The position numbers and the translations under genes were made by a program. Positions 27,253 to 38,391 of a stretch of 64,000 bases of DNA are shown piece by piece (the first letter of the stretch is position 1; each line of letters starts with the position of its first letter). The notes beneath the pieces were generated by a model. The model was not told the DNA's origin. It ran no database searches and saw only the letters and a list, made by a program, of their open reading frames with translations. The DNA is from CAYYKK01 sp046351395 (GTDB lineage Bacteria; Myxococcota_A; Polyangia; Polyangiales; Polyangiaceae), in NCBI GenBank assembly GCA_046351395.1, contig JAXLYP010000001.1, forward strand, positions 434,001-498,000. The letters run 5' to 3'.

Positions 27253-28527
27253 ATGACGGTCGCCATCCTCTCGATCGGAACCGAGCTCACTCGCGGCGAG
27301 ATCGTCGACACGAACTCGGCTTGGCTCGCGGCGGCGCTCACGGAGGCGGGGTTCGACGTCGGCGAGTGCGACACCGTCGCGGACGACGCCGCGCAGATCG
27401 TGCGCGCGCTGCAACGACTCGCCGCGGAGCACGCGACGGTGCTCTGCTCGGGCGGCCTTGGGCCGACGACGGACGACATCACCGCGCGCTGCGCCTCCGA
27501 GGCAGCCGGCGTGCCGCTCACGCGGAACGACGAGGCGCTCGCAGCGATCCGTCGCCGCGTCGAGTCGCGCGGTCGCACGGTCACCCCCCACCACGAGAAG
27601 CAGGCCGACATCCCGACGGGGGCAGAGCTCCTCCCCAACTCGGAGGGCACGGCGCCCGGGTTCGCGGTGCGCATCGGCGCGAGCACCGCGTTCTTCATGC
27701 CCGGTGTACCGCGCGAGATGCAGCGCATGTTTCCGGAGCAGGTCCTCCCGCGGATCCGCCCCAGCGCGCCGAACAACGCGTGGGTCGTTCGCCTTCGCAC
27801 GTTCGGGCTCGCGGAGTCCTCCGCGACACAGCTCCTCGATGGACTCGAGGCGGCGCACGAGGGCGTGACCCTCGGCTATCGCATTCACTTCCCGGAGGTG
27901 GACGTGAAGGTCCTCGCCCGCTCCACCAGCCAGAGCGCCGCGCGCGAGGTCGCGTGCCGAGCGGCGGCGGAGGCGAAGGAGCGCCTGGGGGACGTCGTGT
28001 ACGGAGAGGCGGACGACACGCTGCCCGACATCACGGCGCGCGAGCTCCGCGTCCGTGGCTATCGACTCGCGATCGCGGAGTCGTGCACGGGCGGGTTGAT
28101 CTCGCACCTCCTCACGACCTCACCGGGCGCGAGCGAGTACCTCATCGGCTCCGCCGTGACCTACGCCAACAGCGCAAAAACGAGGCTCCTCGGGGTATCT
28201 GAGGACACCCTCCGCGGTCACGGGGCCGTCTCCGCGGAGGTCGCCGCGGAGATGGCCGAGGGGGTGCGCCGACTCTGCGAGACGAACGTCGGCGTCGCCG
28301 TGACGGGCATCGCGGGGCCCGGGGGAGGCTCCGCCGAGAAGCCGGTCGGCCTCGTGTATTGGGCCGTCGCTCATCCCGGCGGCACGATCGTGAAGGACCG
28401 CGTGTTCTCGGGCTCGCGCGGCGAGATCCAGTCTCACGCCGCGCACTCCGCGCTCGACACCCTTCGCCGCGTGACGGCGGGACTGCCGGACGAACCGGCG
28501 ATCCCGCCCCCCCGGTCACGCCGCTAG
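27253..28527 (+). CDS. cinA: CinA-like competence/damage-inducible protein
   Basis: A 424-residue protein with both CinA domains. The N-terminal molybdopterin-binding-like (COG1058) domain begins with 'ILSIGTELTRGEIVDTN' and includes GGLGPTTDD; this fold in CinA carries ADP-ribose pyrophosphatase activity. The C-terminal domain holds 'AESCTGGLISHLLT' and 'GIAGPGGGS', the signature of nicotinamide-nucleotide amidase (PncC). Together these recycle NMN. I used the ATG at 27253 because it aligns with other CinA starts; an in-frame ATG six codons earlier has a GAGG nearby and cannot be excluded. Last gene of the ccmF run. Confidence 0.93.
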   Translation: MTVAILSIGTELTRGEIVDTNSAWLAAALTEAGFDVGECDTVADDAAQIVRALQRLAAEHATVLCSGGLGPTTDDITARCASEAAGVPLTRNDEALAAIRRRVESRGRTVTPHHEKQADIPTGAELLPNSEGTAPGFAVRIGASTAFFMPGVPREMQRMFPEQVLPRIRPSAPNNAWVVRLRTFGLAESSATQLLDGLEAAHEGVTLGYRIHFPEVDVKVLARSTSQSAAREVACRAAAEAKERLGDVVYGEADDTLPDITARELRVRGYRLAIAESCTGGLISHLLTTSPGASEYLIGSAVTYANSAKTRLLGVSEDTLRGHGAVSAEVAAEMAEGVRRLCETNVGVAVTGIAGPGGGSAEKPVGLVYWAVAHPGGTIVKDRVFSGSRGEIQSHAAHSALDTLRRVTAGLPDEPAIPPPRSRR

Positions 28528-28703
28528 AGGTTGTTGAAAGACGGCCCGAGCACGCGCGCCGAGGCGCCGCAAGGACGTCGTCGGTGCCCTAGGAGCCCAC
28601 GGAACGCGGCTGAAGCCGCGTGAGTAGGCGCCGCAGGGTCCGACGATGTCCCTGCGGATGCATCGTCGGTGCGTGCGAAGGGAGTCTTTCACCAGCCTGC
28701 TAG
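28524..28703. repeat. Structured element with imperfect terminal inverted repeats
   Basis: The convergent gap between cinA and clpB holds a roughly 180-base element bounded by CTAG and an inverted TGAAAGAC/GTCTTTCA pair (28535-28542 and 28684-28691). Inside, ggcgccgca occurs twice (28563 and 28628), and ggac[g/a]tcgtcgg occurs as an inverted pair (28573-28584 and 28640-28651), with a further direct copy of tcgtcggtgc near 28663. The centre is a 7-base hairpin. No reading frame. It resembles a small non-autonomous (MITE/REP-like) element or a structured RNA or bidirectional terminator. Confidence 0.5.
28604..28621. terminator. Hairpin between convergent cinA and clpB
   Basis: ACGCGGC-TGAA-GCCGCGT is a perfect 7-base stem with a tetraloop, 77 bases after cinA and 112 bases after the clpB stop. 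No T-run follows on either strand, so if it terminates transcription it does so without a canonical U tract. It is also the centre of the larger inverted-repeat element. Confidence 0.4.
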
Positions 28704-28732
28704 AGCACCGAACATCCTCGGCGCTCGAGCCC

Positions 28733-31381
<2,649 letters not shown>

Positions 31382-31435
31382 GGCACGTCCGAAGCTAAGT
31401 CCGTGCCAATCGCTCGCAAGCCCTGAACAAGGCCG

Positions 31436-31545
31436 AAAGTCGGCGGAGGACCGCCGCCGAGCAGTGCGCCTTCGACGCGCTCCGAAGTCGGCGGAGGACC
31501 GCCGCCGAGCAGTGCGCCTTCGGCGCGCTCCGAAGTCGGCGGAGC
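31436..31545. repeat. 48-base tandem repeat, 2.3 copies
   Basis: Two full units (31436-31483 and 31484-31531) differ at only two positions, and a third copy breaks off after about 14 bases. Each unit contains two potential hairpins: CGGCGG-AGGA-CCGCCG and GCGCC-TTC-GRCGC-like. The array fills much of the 204-base gap between the gyrB stop and the clpB start, so it could end gyrB transcription, and it may vary in copy number between strains. Nothing else is seen in the gap. Confidence 0.85.
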
Positions 31546-31585
31546 TCCATCGGAGCCGCGGTGACTCGAGCGCTCCGCCGTGCGG

Positions 31586-34081
31586 CTAGATGTCGAGGTT
31601 CTTCACGTGCAGCGCGTTCGCTTCGATGAAAGCCCTGCGGGGCTCCACCTGGTCGCCCATGAGGACGGTGAAGAGCTCGTCGGTCGCGATCGCGTCCTCG
31701 ACGCGCACCTGGAGGAGCGTGCGCGCGTCCGGGTTCATCGTCGTCTCCCAGAGCTCGTCGGCGTTCATCTCACCGAGACCCTTGTACCGATTGATCGCGA
31801 CGCCCTTGCGGCCGCGCTCTTCGAGGAACTCGATCAGCGCCTCGCCGTCGGCGATCTCTTCTTCGGTCCGCTCACCCTTCGCGCGGTAGGGCGCTTGTCC
31901 GATCGATCGCAGATCCTGATCGATCGACCACGCCTCCTGGTACTCGTCGCTCTGGAGCAACGCGAGGTTGATCGTCGCTCGCCGGAGCGTGACGCCGGGC
32001 CGCGGGATGATCTCGATCGTGCCCGCTCCGGTCGCCGTGTCCCAGCCGGCCTCGATCGTGAGCGGCATCATGTCGGGGTAGCGCTTCTTCATGTAGTCGA
32101 GCAGCTTGTCGCGCGCGTCCTCGACCTTCTTTCGCTCGCGGAGATCTTCCGCGGCGAGGCCCGACGATCGGATCACCGCCGCGGCGACGCGCGCGTCGCA
32201 CTTCTTGTCGATGTGCGCGACGACGCTCCTGAACCGCTTCAAGCGCTGCGCGAGCCGGAAGAGCGGCGCGCCGGACACGGCGTGCCCGCTCGCGGGGATC
32301 AGCTCGAGCCCGTCGACGGCGTTCTGCACGAGGTACTCGTCGAGCGCGTTCTGATCCTTCAGGTAGAGGTCCTTCTTCCCCTTGCGCGCGCGGTAGAGCG
32401 GGGGCTGCGCGATGTAGAGGTAGCCGTTCGTGAACACGTCCGGCATCTGGCGGAAGAAGAACGTGAGCAGCAGCGTCCGGATGTGGGACCCGTCGACGTC
32501 GGCGTCCGTCATCAGGATGATCTTGTGGTAGCGGAGCTTGTCGATCTCGAACCCGCCCGCGTCGTTGATCCCGCAGCCGAGCGCGGTGATGAGCGTCCCG
32601 ACTTCGGCGGAGGACAGCATCTTGTCGAGACGCGCGCGCTCCACGTTCAGGATCTTCCCCTTCAGCGGGAGGATCGCTTGGAAGTGGCGATCGCGCCCCG
32701 CCTTCGCGGAGCCGCCTGCGGACTCCCCCTCGACGATGTAGATCTCGCTCATCGCGGGATCCTTCGACTGGCAATCCGCGAGCTTGCCCGAGAGGGACGT
32801 GACGTCGAGCGTGCCCTTCCGGATCACCTCGCGCGCCTTGCGCGCGGCCTCGCGTGCCTTCGCCGCGACGACGGCCTTCTCGACGATCTTCTTCGCGATC
32901 GACGGGTGCTCCTCGAAGAACTCACCGAGCTTGAGCGCGACCACGTTCTCGACGATGCCCTTCACCTCGCTCGAGACGAGCTTGTCCTTCGTCTGCGAGC
33001 TGAAGCTCGGGTCGGGGTGCTTCACGCTGATGACGCACGTGAGCCCCTCCCTCACGTCCTCGCCCTGAAGCGCCTGCTTCACCTCCTTGAGGAGGTTCTG
33101 CGCGGTGCCGTACGTGTTGATCGTCTTCGTGAGCGCCGTGCGGAACCCCGTGAGGTGCGTGCCGCCGTCCTTGTTGTGGACGTTGTTCGTGAAGCAATAG
33201 ATCGCCTCCGTGTACTGGGCGTTCCACTGCATCGCGACCTCGACGTTCACGGGCGGAGGCGCGGCCTTGCCCGACTCCGCGGGCGCCTCGCCGCTCGCGC
33301 TGAACGCGATGACGTCCTCGAGGATGGGATCCTTCGCGGCGTTCAGCTGCTTGACGAACTCCTTGATGCCGCCCCTGAACTCGTACCGGATCTGCTTCGG
33401 CTCTCCGCGCTCGTCCGACAGCTCGATGACGAGGCCCGCGTTCAGGAACGCGAGCTCGCGGAGGCGGCTCGCGAGCGTCTCGTAGCTGAACTCGGTGATC
33501 GTGAAGATCGTGGGATCGGGCTTGAACCGGATCCGCGTGCCCGTCGTGTCCGCGTCCCCCTTCGCGCCGAGCGGCGCCTTGGGGATCCCGCGCGCGTACT
33601 CCTGGACCCAGAACTTCCCCTCGCGCTTGATCTCGACGCGCATCCACTCGCTGACCGCGTTGACCGCGCTCACGCCGACGCCGTGGAGCCCCGCGGACAC
33701 TTTGTAGCTGTCGTTGTTGAACTTGCCCCCGGCGTGGAGGACCGTCATCACGACCTCGGCCGCGCTGATCCCGCGGTCCTTCATGATGCCTACGGGGATG
33801 CCTCGACCGTTGTCCTCGACCGACACGGAGCCGTCGAAGTGGATGATGACGACGATGCGATTACAGACGCCGGCCAGGTGCTCGTCGACCGCGTTGTCCA
33901 CCGCCTCCCAGACGAGGTGATGGAGACCGGAGCCGTCGTGGACGTCCCCGATGTACATGCCGGGGCGCTTGCGCACCGCCTCGAGCCCTTCGAGCGCCGT
34001 GATGCTCGCTTCGTTGTAGGTGTCCTTCGCCACCGCGCCGGCAGGGGGCGCGGAGGGAGCCTCGTTCGTCGTCTCGGACAT
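31586..34081 (-). CDS. gyrB: DNA gyrase subunit B
   Basis: An 831-residue type IIA topoisomerase ATPase subunit. GHKL motifs appear as 'EAVDNAVDEHLAG', 'DNGRGIPVG' and 'GLHGVGVSAVNA'; the transducer domain follows, then TOPRIM with EGESAGG and DADVDGSHIRTL, and the C-terminal 'NRYKGLGEMNADEL'. The protein is complete and slightly longer than the usual 800 residues because of inserts in the transducer (about residues 250-262) and in the TOPRIM region. It is the third gene of a dnaN-recF-gyrB set on the same strand, a typical origin-proximal order. Confidence 0.97.
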   Translation of the reverse strand: MSETTNEAPSAPPAGAVAKDTYNEASITALEGLEAVRKRPGMYIGDVHDGSGLHHLVWEAVDNAVDEHLAGVCNRIVVIIHFDGSVSVEDNGRGIPVGIMKDRGISAAEVVMTVLHAGGKFNNDSYKVSAGLHGVGVSAVNAVSEWMRVEIKREGKFWVQEYARGIPKAPLGAKGDADTTGTRIRFKPDPTIFTITEFSYETLASRLRELAFLNAGLVIELSDERGEPKQIRYEFRGGIKEFVKQLNAAKDPILEDVIAFSASGEAPAESGKAAPPPVNVEVAMQWNAQYTEAIYCFTNNVHNKDGGTHLTGFRTALTKTINTYGTAQNLLKEVKQALQGEDVREGLTCVISVKHPDPSFSSQTKDKLVSSEVKGIVENVVALKLGEFFEEHPSIAKKIVEKAVVAAKAREAARKAREVIRKGTLDVTSLSGKLADCQSKDPAMSEIYIVEGESAGGSAKAGRDRHFQAILPLKGKILNVERARLDKMLSSAEVGTLITALGCGINDAGGFEIDKLRYHKIILMTDADVDGSHIRTLLLTFFFRQMPDVFTNGYLYIAQPPLYRARKGKKDLYLKDQNALDEYLVQNAVDGLELIPASGHAVSGAPLFRLAQRLKRFRSVVAHIDKKCDARVAAAVIRSSGLAAEDLRERKKVEDARDKLLDYMKKRYPDMMPLTIEAGWDTATGAGTIEIIPRPGVTLRRATINLALLQSDEYQEAWSIDQDLRSIGQAPYRAKGERTEEEIADGEALIEFLEERGRKGVAINRYKGLGEMNADELWETTMNPDARTLLQVRVEDAIATDELFTVLMGDQVEPRRAFIEANALHVKNLDI

Positions 34082-34185
34082 GCCTTCTCGCGGTGCTGGG
34101 CGGGCCGTCGGATCGACGTCCGCAAGCCTGTTTTCTTAGGCCCGGAGCGCTCGTGGCGCAAGCTCGGCGAAGCCCCTCTCCGAGC

Positions 34186-35304
34186 TCACGCCGCCCGGGA
34201 GACGACGCCGCGCTCGATGTGGAAGAGAGCCGTCTCCGCGCCCTCCGGGAGCTCCCGCGTGACGAGCTCCGCGCGCGTGGTGGAGAGGAAGAGCTGACCT
34301 CGGCACCCATGGAAATAGGCGAAGAGCGCGCGCGTCCGTGGAGCGTCGAGCTCGCTCGACACGTCGTCGAGGAGGTGGATCGGCTCGAGACCCGTCGCCT
34401 CCCGAATCGTCTCGGATTCCGCCGCCTTGATGGCGAGCGTGAGGGCGCGGTGCTGCCCTTGCGACGCGACCTCACGCGCGGCGTGGCCGTCGAGTTCGAA
34501 GCGCAGATCGTCACGGTGGGGCCCGAACGTCGCCGAGCCGACCCGAGCGTCGCGCGCGCGCCTCACCGCGAGCTCCTCGCGCGCGCTCGCCTCCTCGGAA
34601 GAACCAGCTTCGATGTAGGAGCATCCGAGCTTCAAGAGCGGATCCGCGATGCGCGTGAACGCGACGTGGAGGTGCGGTCGGAGCGCCTCGACCGCGTCCC
34701 GCCGCGCACGGGTGAGCATGGCGCCCGCGCGCGCGGCGAGCGCCTCGTACGCATCGAGCTCCGGACCGTCGTCGGCGCGCTTGAGGAGCTCCTGCCGCGC
34801 CTTCAACGCGCGCGCGTACTCGCCCGCGGCGGCCGCTTCGCTGGGTCGTGTGTAGAGGACGAGTCGGTCCATCAGCTTGCGGCGGTGCGTGGCGGGGCCG
34901 GTGGAGAGCGCAATTTCGTCCGGATGAAACACGACCACGGGTGACTGTACGGCGTACGCGGACAGAGATCTCGGCCGCTGCTCGTTCACGAGGAGGGACG
35001 CACGCGCGCGCTCCACGCGGTACGACTGCACGCGGTCGACGGGGTCGAGCCCACCACGGGACTCGGCGATGCGGGCCTCGACGGCGAGCAACGACGCGCC
35101 GTGCGTGCGCGCGTCGCGCGTGCTCGGAACGCGGAAACTGCGGGACGTGGCGACGATGTAGATCGCCTCCAGCACGGACGTCTTGCCCTGCCCGTTGTCG
35201 CCAGCGAGGACGTTGAACTTGGGCGCGGGTTCGAGCTGGAGCGGCGCGAGGTTGCGAACGCCGACGGCCTTGAGCGTCCGAAGGAACAGGTTCGGAGCAG
35301 CCAC
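34186..35304 (-). CDS. recF: DNA replication and repair protein RecF
   Basis: A 372-residue ABC-type ATPase of the SMC/RecN class that helps load RecA at gaps. Walker A GDNGQGKT lies near residue 35, the signature 'SQGQHRALTLAIK' near 290 and Walker B 'PIHLLDDVSSELD' near 320. The GTG start is 13 bases after the dnaN stop. The sequence matches RecF length and order of motifs. Confidence 0.95.
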   Translation of the reverse strand: MAAPNLFLRTLKAVGVRNLAPLQLEPAPKFNVLAGDNGQGKTSVLEAIYIVATSRSFRVPSTRDARTHGASLLAVEARIAESRGGLDPVDRVQSYRVERARASLLVNEQRPRSLSAYAVQSPVVVFHPDEIALSTGPATHRRKLMDRLVLYTRPSEAAAAGEYARALKARQELLKRADDGPELDAYEALAARAGAMLTRARRDAVEALRPHLHVAFTRIADPLLKLGCSYIEAGSSEEASAREELAVRRARDARVGSATFGPHRDDLRFELDGHAAREVASQGQHRALTLAIKAAESETIREATGLEPIHLLDDVSSELDAPRTRALFAYFHGCRGQLFLSTTRAELVTRELPEGAETALFHIERGVVSRAA

Positions 35305-35317
35305 CCGGACCTCGGGC

Positions 35318-36460
35318 TCAGATCTTCATCGGCATGATCACGGCGAGGTAGCTCTCACCGGCGTCCTCGGTCGCGGGGCGGATCACGGCGGGGTCGAGCT
35401 CGCCCGACAGGCTGAGCGCGACGTCCTCGTCCGTCATCGCGGACAGCACGTCGATGAAGTAGTTCGCGTTGAACCCGATCGTGAGCTCCGGCCCGTCGCT
35501 CTCGACGGGGATCTCATCGAAGCCGTTGCCCGCGTCGGGGCTCTCGCTCGTGATGCGCAGCGTGCCGGGCAAGCACGTGAGCTTGACGCCGTTCGTGCGA
35601 TCGCTCGCGGCGAGCTTCACCGCGGAGAGAGCGTCGAAGAGCGCCTTGCGCGGCGCCTTGACGGTGCGGGTCGCGCTCTTCGGAATGACCTGCTGGTAGG
35701 GCGGGAACTGAGCGTCGACGAGCTTCACGCCGAAGCGGCTCGTCCCGACCTCGAAGAACAGGTGCGGACCCGTCTGGGAGATCCGGATCGAGTCCTTGCT
35801 CCCTTCCTTCGAGGGCTCGTTGCGCGCGTCGTCCGCGAGGCGCTTGAGCTCGTTGATGGCCTTGAGCGGGATGAGCATCGTCGAGGTGACGTCCCCGCCC
35901 TCGATCTTCGTCTCGGCCTTCGAAAGGCGGTGCCCGTCCGTCGTCACCATGCGCAGCGTGTCGCGGGCCCACTCGAAGAGAGCGCTGTTGACGTGCGGGC
36001 GCGTCTCGTCGGGCGAGATGGAGAACTTGGTCCGATTGAGGAGTCGGAGGAGCTGCTCGTACCCGAGGCTCAGCGTGGGCGCGTTCGGATCGGGCTTCGG
36101 CAGCTCCGGGAAGTCGGACGCGGGGATGCACCGCAGGGTGAACCGTCGGGGCAACGTGGATGCCTTGATCGTCGCTTGCCCGGAGCTCGAGGTCGCAAAA
36201 TGCACGGGGCCATCCGGCATGGCGGCGACGCGCGCGAGGAGCTCCCGTGCGGGGACGGCGATGGATCCCGCCGTCGCGACCTCAGCGGGGACGTGATCGG
36301 TCGCGAGGAGGAACATGTCCGTGGCGCTTGCGTGGAGGCTGTTGCCCGCCGCGGAGAGCAAGATGTTCGACAGCGCCGGCATGGTCGCTTTCTTGTCGGC
36401 CACGCCTTGGCACCGAGAGCACAAGCGGAGCAGGTCCTTCTTCGCGATCTGCAGGTCCAT
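35318..36460 (-). CDS. dnaN: DNA polymerase III beta sliding clamp
   Basis: A 380-residue beta clamp, three repeated clamp domains, ending with the standard 'YLAVIMPMKI' C-terminus that contributes to the partner-binding pocket. Conserved 'VTTDGHRLSKAE' occurs in the middle domain. The ATG at 36460 is the only reasonable start. It is the first gene of dnaN-recF-gyrB. dnaA, which often precedes dnaN, is absent; a divergent Ser/Thr kinase is there instead. Confidence 0.97.
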   Translation of the reverse strand: MDLQIAKKDLLRLCSRCQGVADKKATMPALSNILLSAAGNSLHASATDMFLLATDHVPAEVATAGSIAVPARELLARVAAMPDGPVHFATSSSGQATIKASTLPRRFTLRCIPASDFPELPKPDPNAPTLSLGYEQLLRLLNRTKFSISPDETRPHVNSALFEWARDTLRMVTTDGHRLSKAETKIEGGDVTSTMLIPLKAINELKRLADDARNEPSKEGSKDSIRISQTGPHLFFEVGTSRFGVKLVDAQFPPYQQVIPKSATRTVKAPRKALFDALSAVKLAASDRTNGVKLTCLPGTLRITSESPDAGNGFDEIPVESDGPELTIGFNANYFIDVLSAMTDEDVALSLSGELDPAVIRPATEDAGESYLAVIMPMKI

Positions 36461-36813
36461 GGGGACTCGCAGCCTTAGCAGGTCTTCGAGGGAGCTTGAA
36501 CGTCCAGAAGAGGGCAGCGCGTGTTCACGTAGCTGGGTCCGCGCGCTCTTCCTCCAGAGAAATGAAGATCTAAATAAGGGTGGCGATGGTGAGCCCTGGG
36601 GAGAGTGGGGGGAACCGAAAATACTTCATCATATCAATCGGATAGAAGACGGGGCACGGTTGGCGGGTTGTGCGACCGAGCACTGGCGAACGGTGGAGGA
36701 CCGGACGAGGACGACAAACGACGGTCGGGTTCAACGAGCTTCACAGCAGCTCGACCCCAAGTTGTTCATGCTCTCGGTTGTGAAGACACTCAGTTCGCGT
36801 ACGCTCTTCGCGA
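36461..36813. other. Non-coding divergent gap upstream of dnaN
   Basis: These 353 bases separate dnaN from a divergent Ser/Thr kinase. The part at about 36560-36650 is noticeably AT-richer than the surroundings (for example aaatgaagatctaaataagg and acttcatcatatcaatcgga). I found no TTATCCACA-type DnaA boxes, no gene and no clear -35/-10 pair. It must contain the two promoters. Confidence 0.6.
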
Positions 36814-38391
36814 ATGGTCCGCTGCCCGCACTGTGGCCTCGGTCACGCGGCGTCTCGCACGCATTGTCCCACGACGGGGCTCCCGGTCTCTGCGGGGTCC
36901 GCGGACGCGGCGGCGGCGGCGAGGGCCGCGCTTCGGCGTGGTGAACGCACCACGCGGAGCGGCCGGACGCGGCCGCGTCGGGTGGAGGACTTGCTCGGAC
37001 GCATCGTGGGCGAGTACCGCATTCTCGGACTCATCGGTCAGGGAGGGATGGGAACGGTCTACGAGGTCGAATCGCTGAAGCGCCCACTCCGCGCCGCCCT
37101 GAAGGTTTTGCGCCCGGATCAGCTCGGCAAGACGGAGTCGATCTCGCGGTTCGAGCGCGAGGGCCGAGTGCTCGCCTCGATTCGGCACCCGAACATCTGC
37201 CACGTGTACGACGTTGGGCGTCTCGGTGATGAGAGCCCGTACCTCGTCATGGAGAAGTTGGAGGGGGAGACGCTGGCTCGAAGGATCGAGCGTACCGGCA
37301 AGGGCCTCCCATGGGAGGAGGTCACCGCGATCCTTCTTCAGGCGCTCGAAGCGCTGGACGCCGCGCACAGCAGGAACGTGATCCACCGGGACTTCAAGCC
37401 CGAGAACATCTTCATCTCGGCGGATGCCGCTCGAGGCGTGAAGGTCCTGGATTTCGGGATCTCGAAGCAGACCGGTATGGAGGACGCGCAGGCGAACCTC
37501 ACGCGCACCGGGATGGTCATGGGCACTCCTTATTATATGGCGCCGGAGCAGGCGATGGGGGACCGCAACCTGGACCGTCGCGTGGACGTGTGGGCCGCGG
37601 GCGTGGTGCTCTACGAGGCACTCGCGGGGACGCGACCGTTTCTCGCGAAGAACTACAACGCGTTGTTGGTCCAGATTCTCACCACGCACCCCAAGCCCAT
37701 CGATGAGGTCGTGAGCGGTTTGCCGAAGGGCATGCCGGGTGTGTTGGGGCGTGCGCTCGAGAAGAAGCGCGACGCACGCTTCCTCAGCGTTCGGGAGCTG
37801 GGGGATGCGCTGCGCGCGATCCAACGCAGCAATGACCGCGGGCTCCACGTGGGTCGAGCGGTTACGGGACCCGCGTTGCCTCTGCGCCCCCCGGTTCAGC
37901 AGGCAGCGTTCCCGGTGAATTCGGCGCGCGCACCCGGAGCGAATACGGTGCAGCCTGCTTCACCAAGCGGGCCGGATCCAAGGCATCGCGTGGGGCGCGG
38001 CACCCAAGTGATGAATCCCGCGCCGAAGGTTGCGCCCGTGGCGATGCGGGGTCGGACGCTCTCGGACAAGGCGCCGGCCTCCATGGGGCGGCCACTCCTT
38101 GCGGCCCCGGAGACGCTCGATGAGGAGGACTCGGTCGCGCTCACGCTTCACCATCGCCGAGGCCGTCCCCCGACGCTGGATCTTCGTCCGCGGGAACTGA
38201 TGGGCCCGGAGAGCTCGACGGTCTTGAGGCCGCACGGACATCCCATTCCGCGAGAGATCGAGGACGAGCCGACGACGGTGCTCCTTCGGGAGGACAGTGA
38301 GGAGACGCCGACGGTGGACGACGATGACGCGACGCAGGTCGATCCTCCGCAGTTCTTCGACATCGAAACAACCGGGTCGCGGCGGCGTTGA
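36814..38391 (+). CDS. Soluble Ser/Thr protein kinase with N-terminal zinc ribbon
   Basis: A 525-residue Hanks-type kinase. It begins with a CPHCG...THCPTTG zinc-ribbon-like stretch (three cysteines plus His), then an Ala-rich linker. The kinase domain runs at about 66-340 with GQGGMG, Lys97, HRDFKPEN (Asp193), DFG Asp213 and a YMAPEQ activation segment, all intact. The C-terminal 180 residues are Pro/Ala/Thr-rich, disordered, with acidic 'ETPTVDDDDATQ' stretches; no transmembrane helix. Its stop overlaps the TTG start of an ABC ATPase (TTGA), so the two are translated together and the ATPase is a candidate substrate. Confidence 0.93.
   Translation: MVRCPHCGLGHAASRTHCPTTGLPVSAGSADAAAAARAALRRGERTTRSGRTRPRRVEDLLGRIVGEYRILGLIGQGGMGTVYEVESLKRPLRAALKVLRPDQLGKTESISRFEREGRVLASIRHPNICHVYDVGRLGDESPYLVMEKLEGETLARRIERTGKGLPWEEVTAILLQALEALDAAHSRNVIHRDFKPENIFISADAARGVKVLDFGISKQTGMEDAQANLTRTGMVMGTPYYMAPEQAMGDRNLDRRVDVWAAGVVLYEALAGTRPFLAKNYNALLVQILTTHPKPIDEVVSGLPKGMPGVLGRALEKKRDARFLSVRELGDALRAIQRSNDRGLHVGRAVTGPALPLRPPVQQAAFPVNSARAPGANTVQPASPSGPDPRHRVGRGTQVMNPAPKVAPVAMRGRTLSDKAPASMGRPLLAAPETLDEEDSVALTLHHRRGRPPTLDLRPRELMGPESSTVLRPHGHPIPREIEDEPTTVLLREDSEETPTVDDDDATQVDPPQFFDIETTGSRRR

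Noticed and set aside
36461..36813. Possible oriC with DnaA boxes upstream of dnaN
   Set aside because: I looked for TTATCCACA-like 9-mers on both strands and found none; only mild AT enrichment supports the idea.
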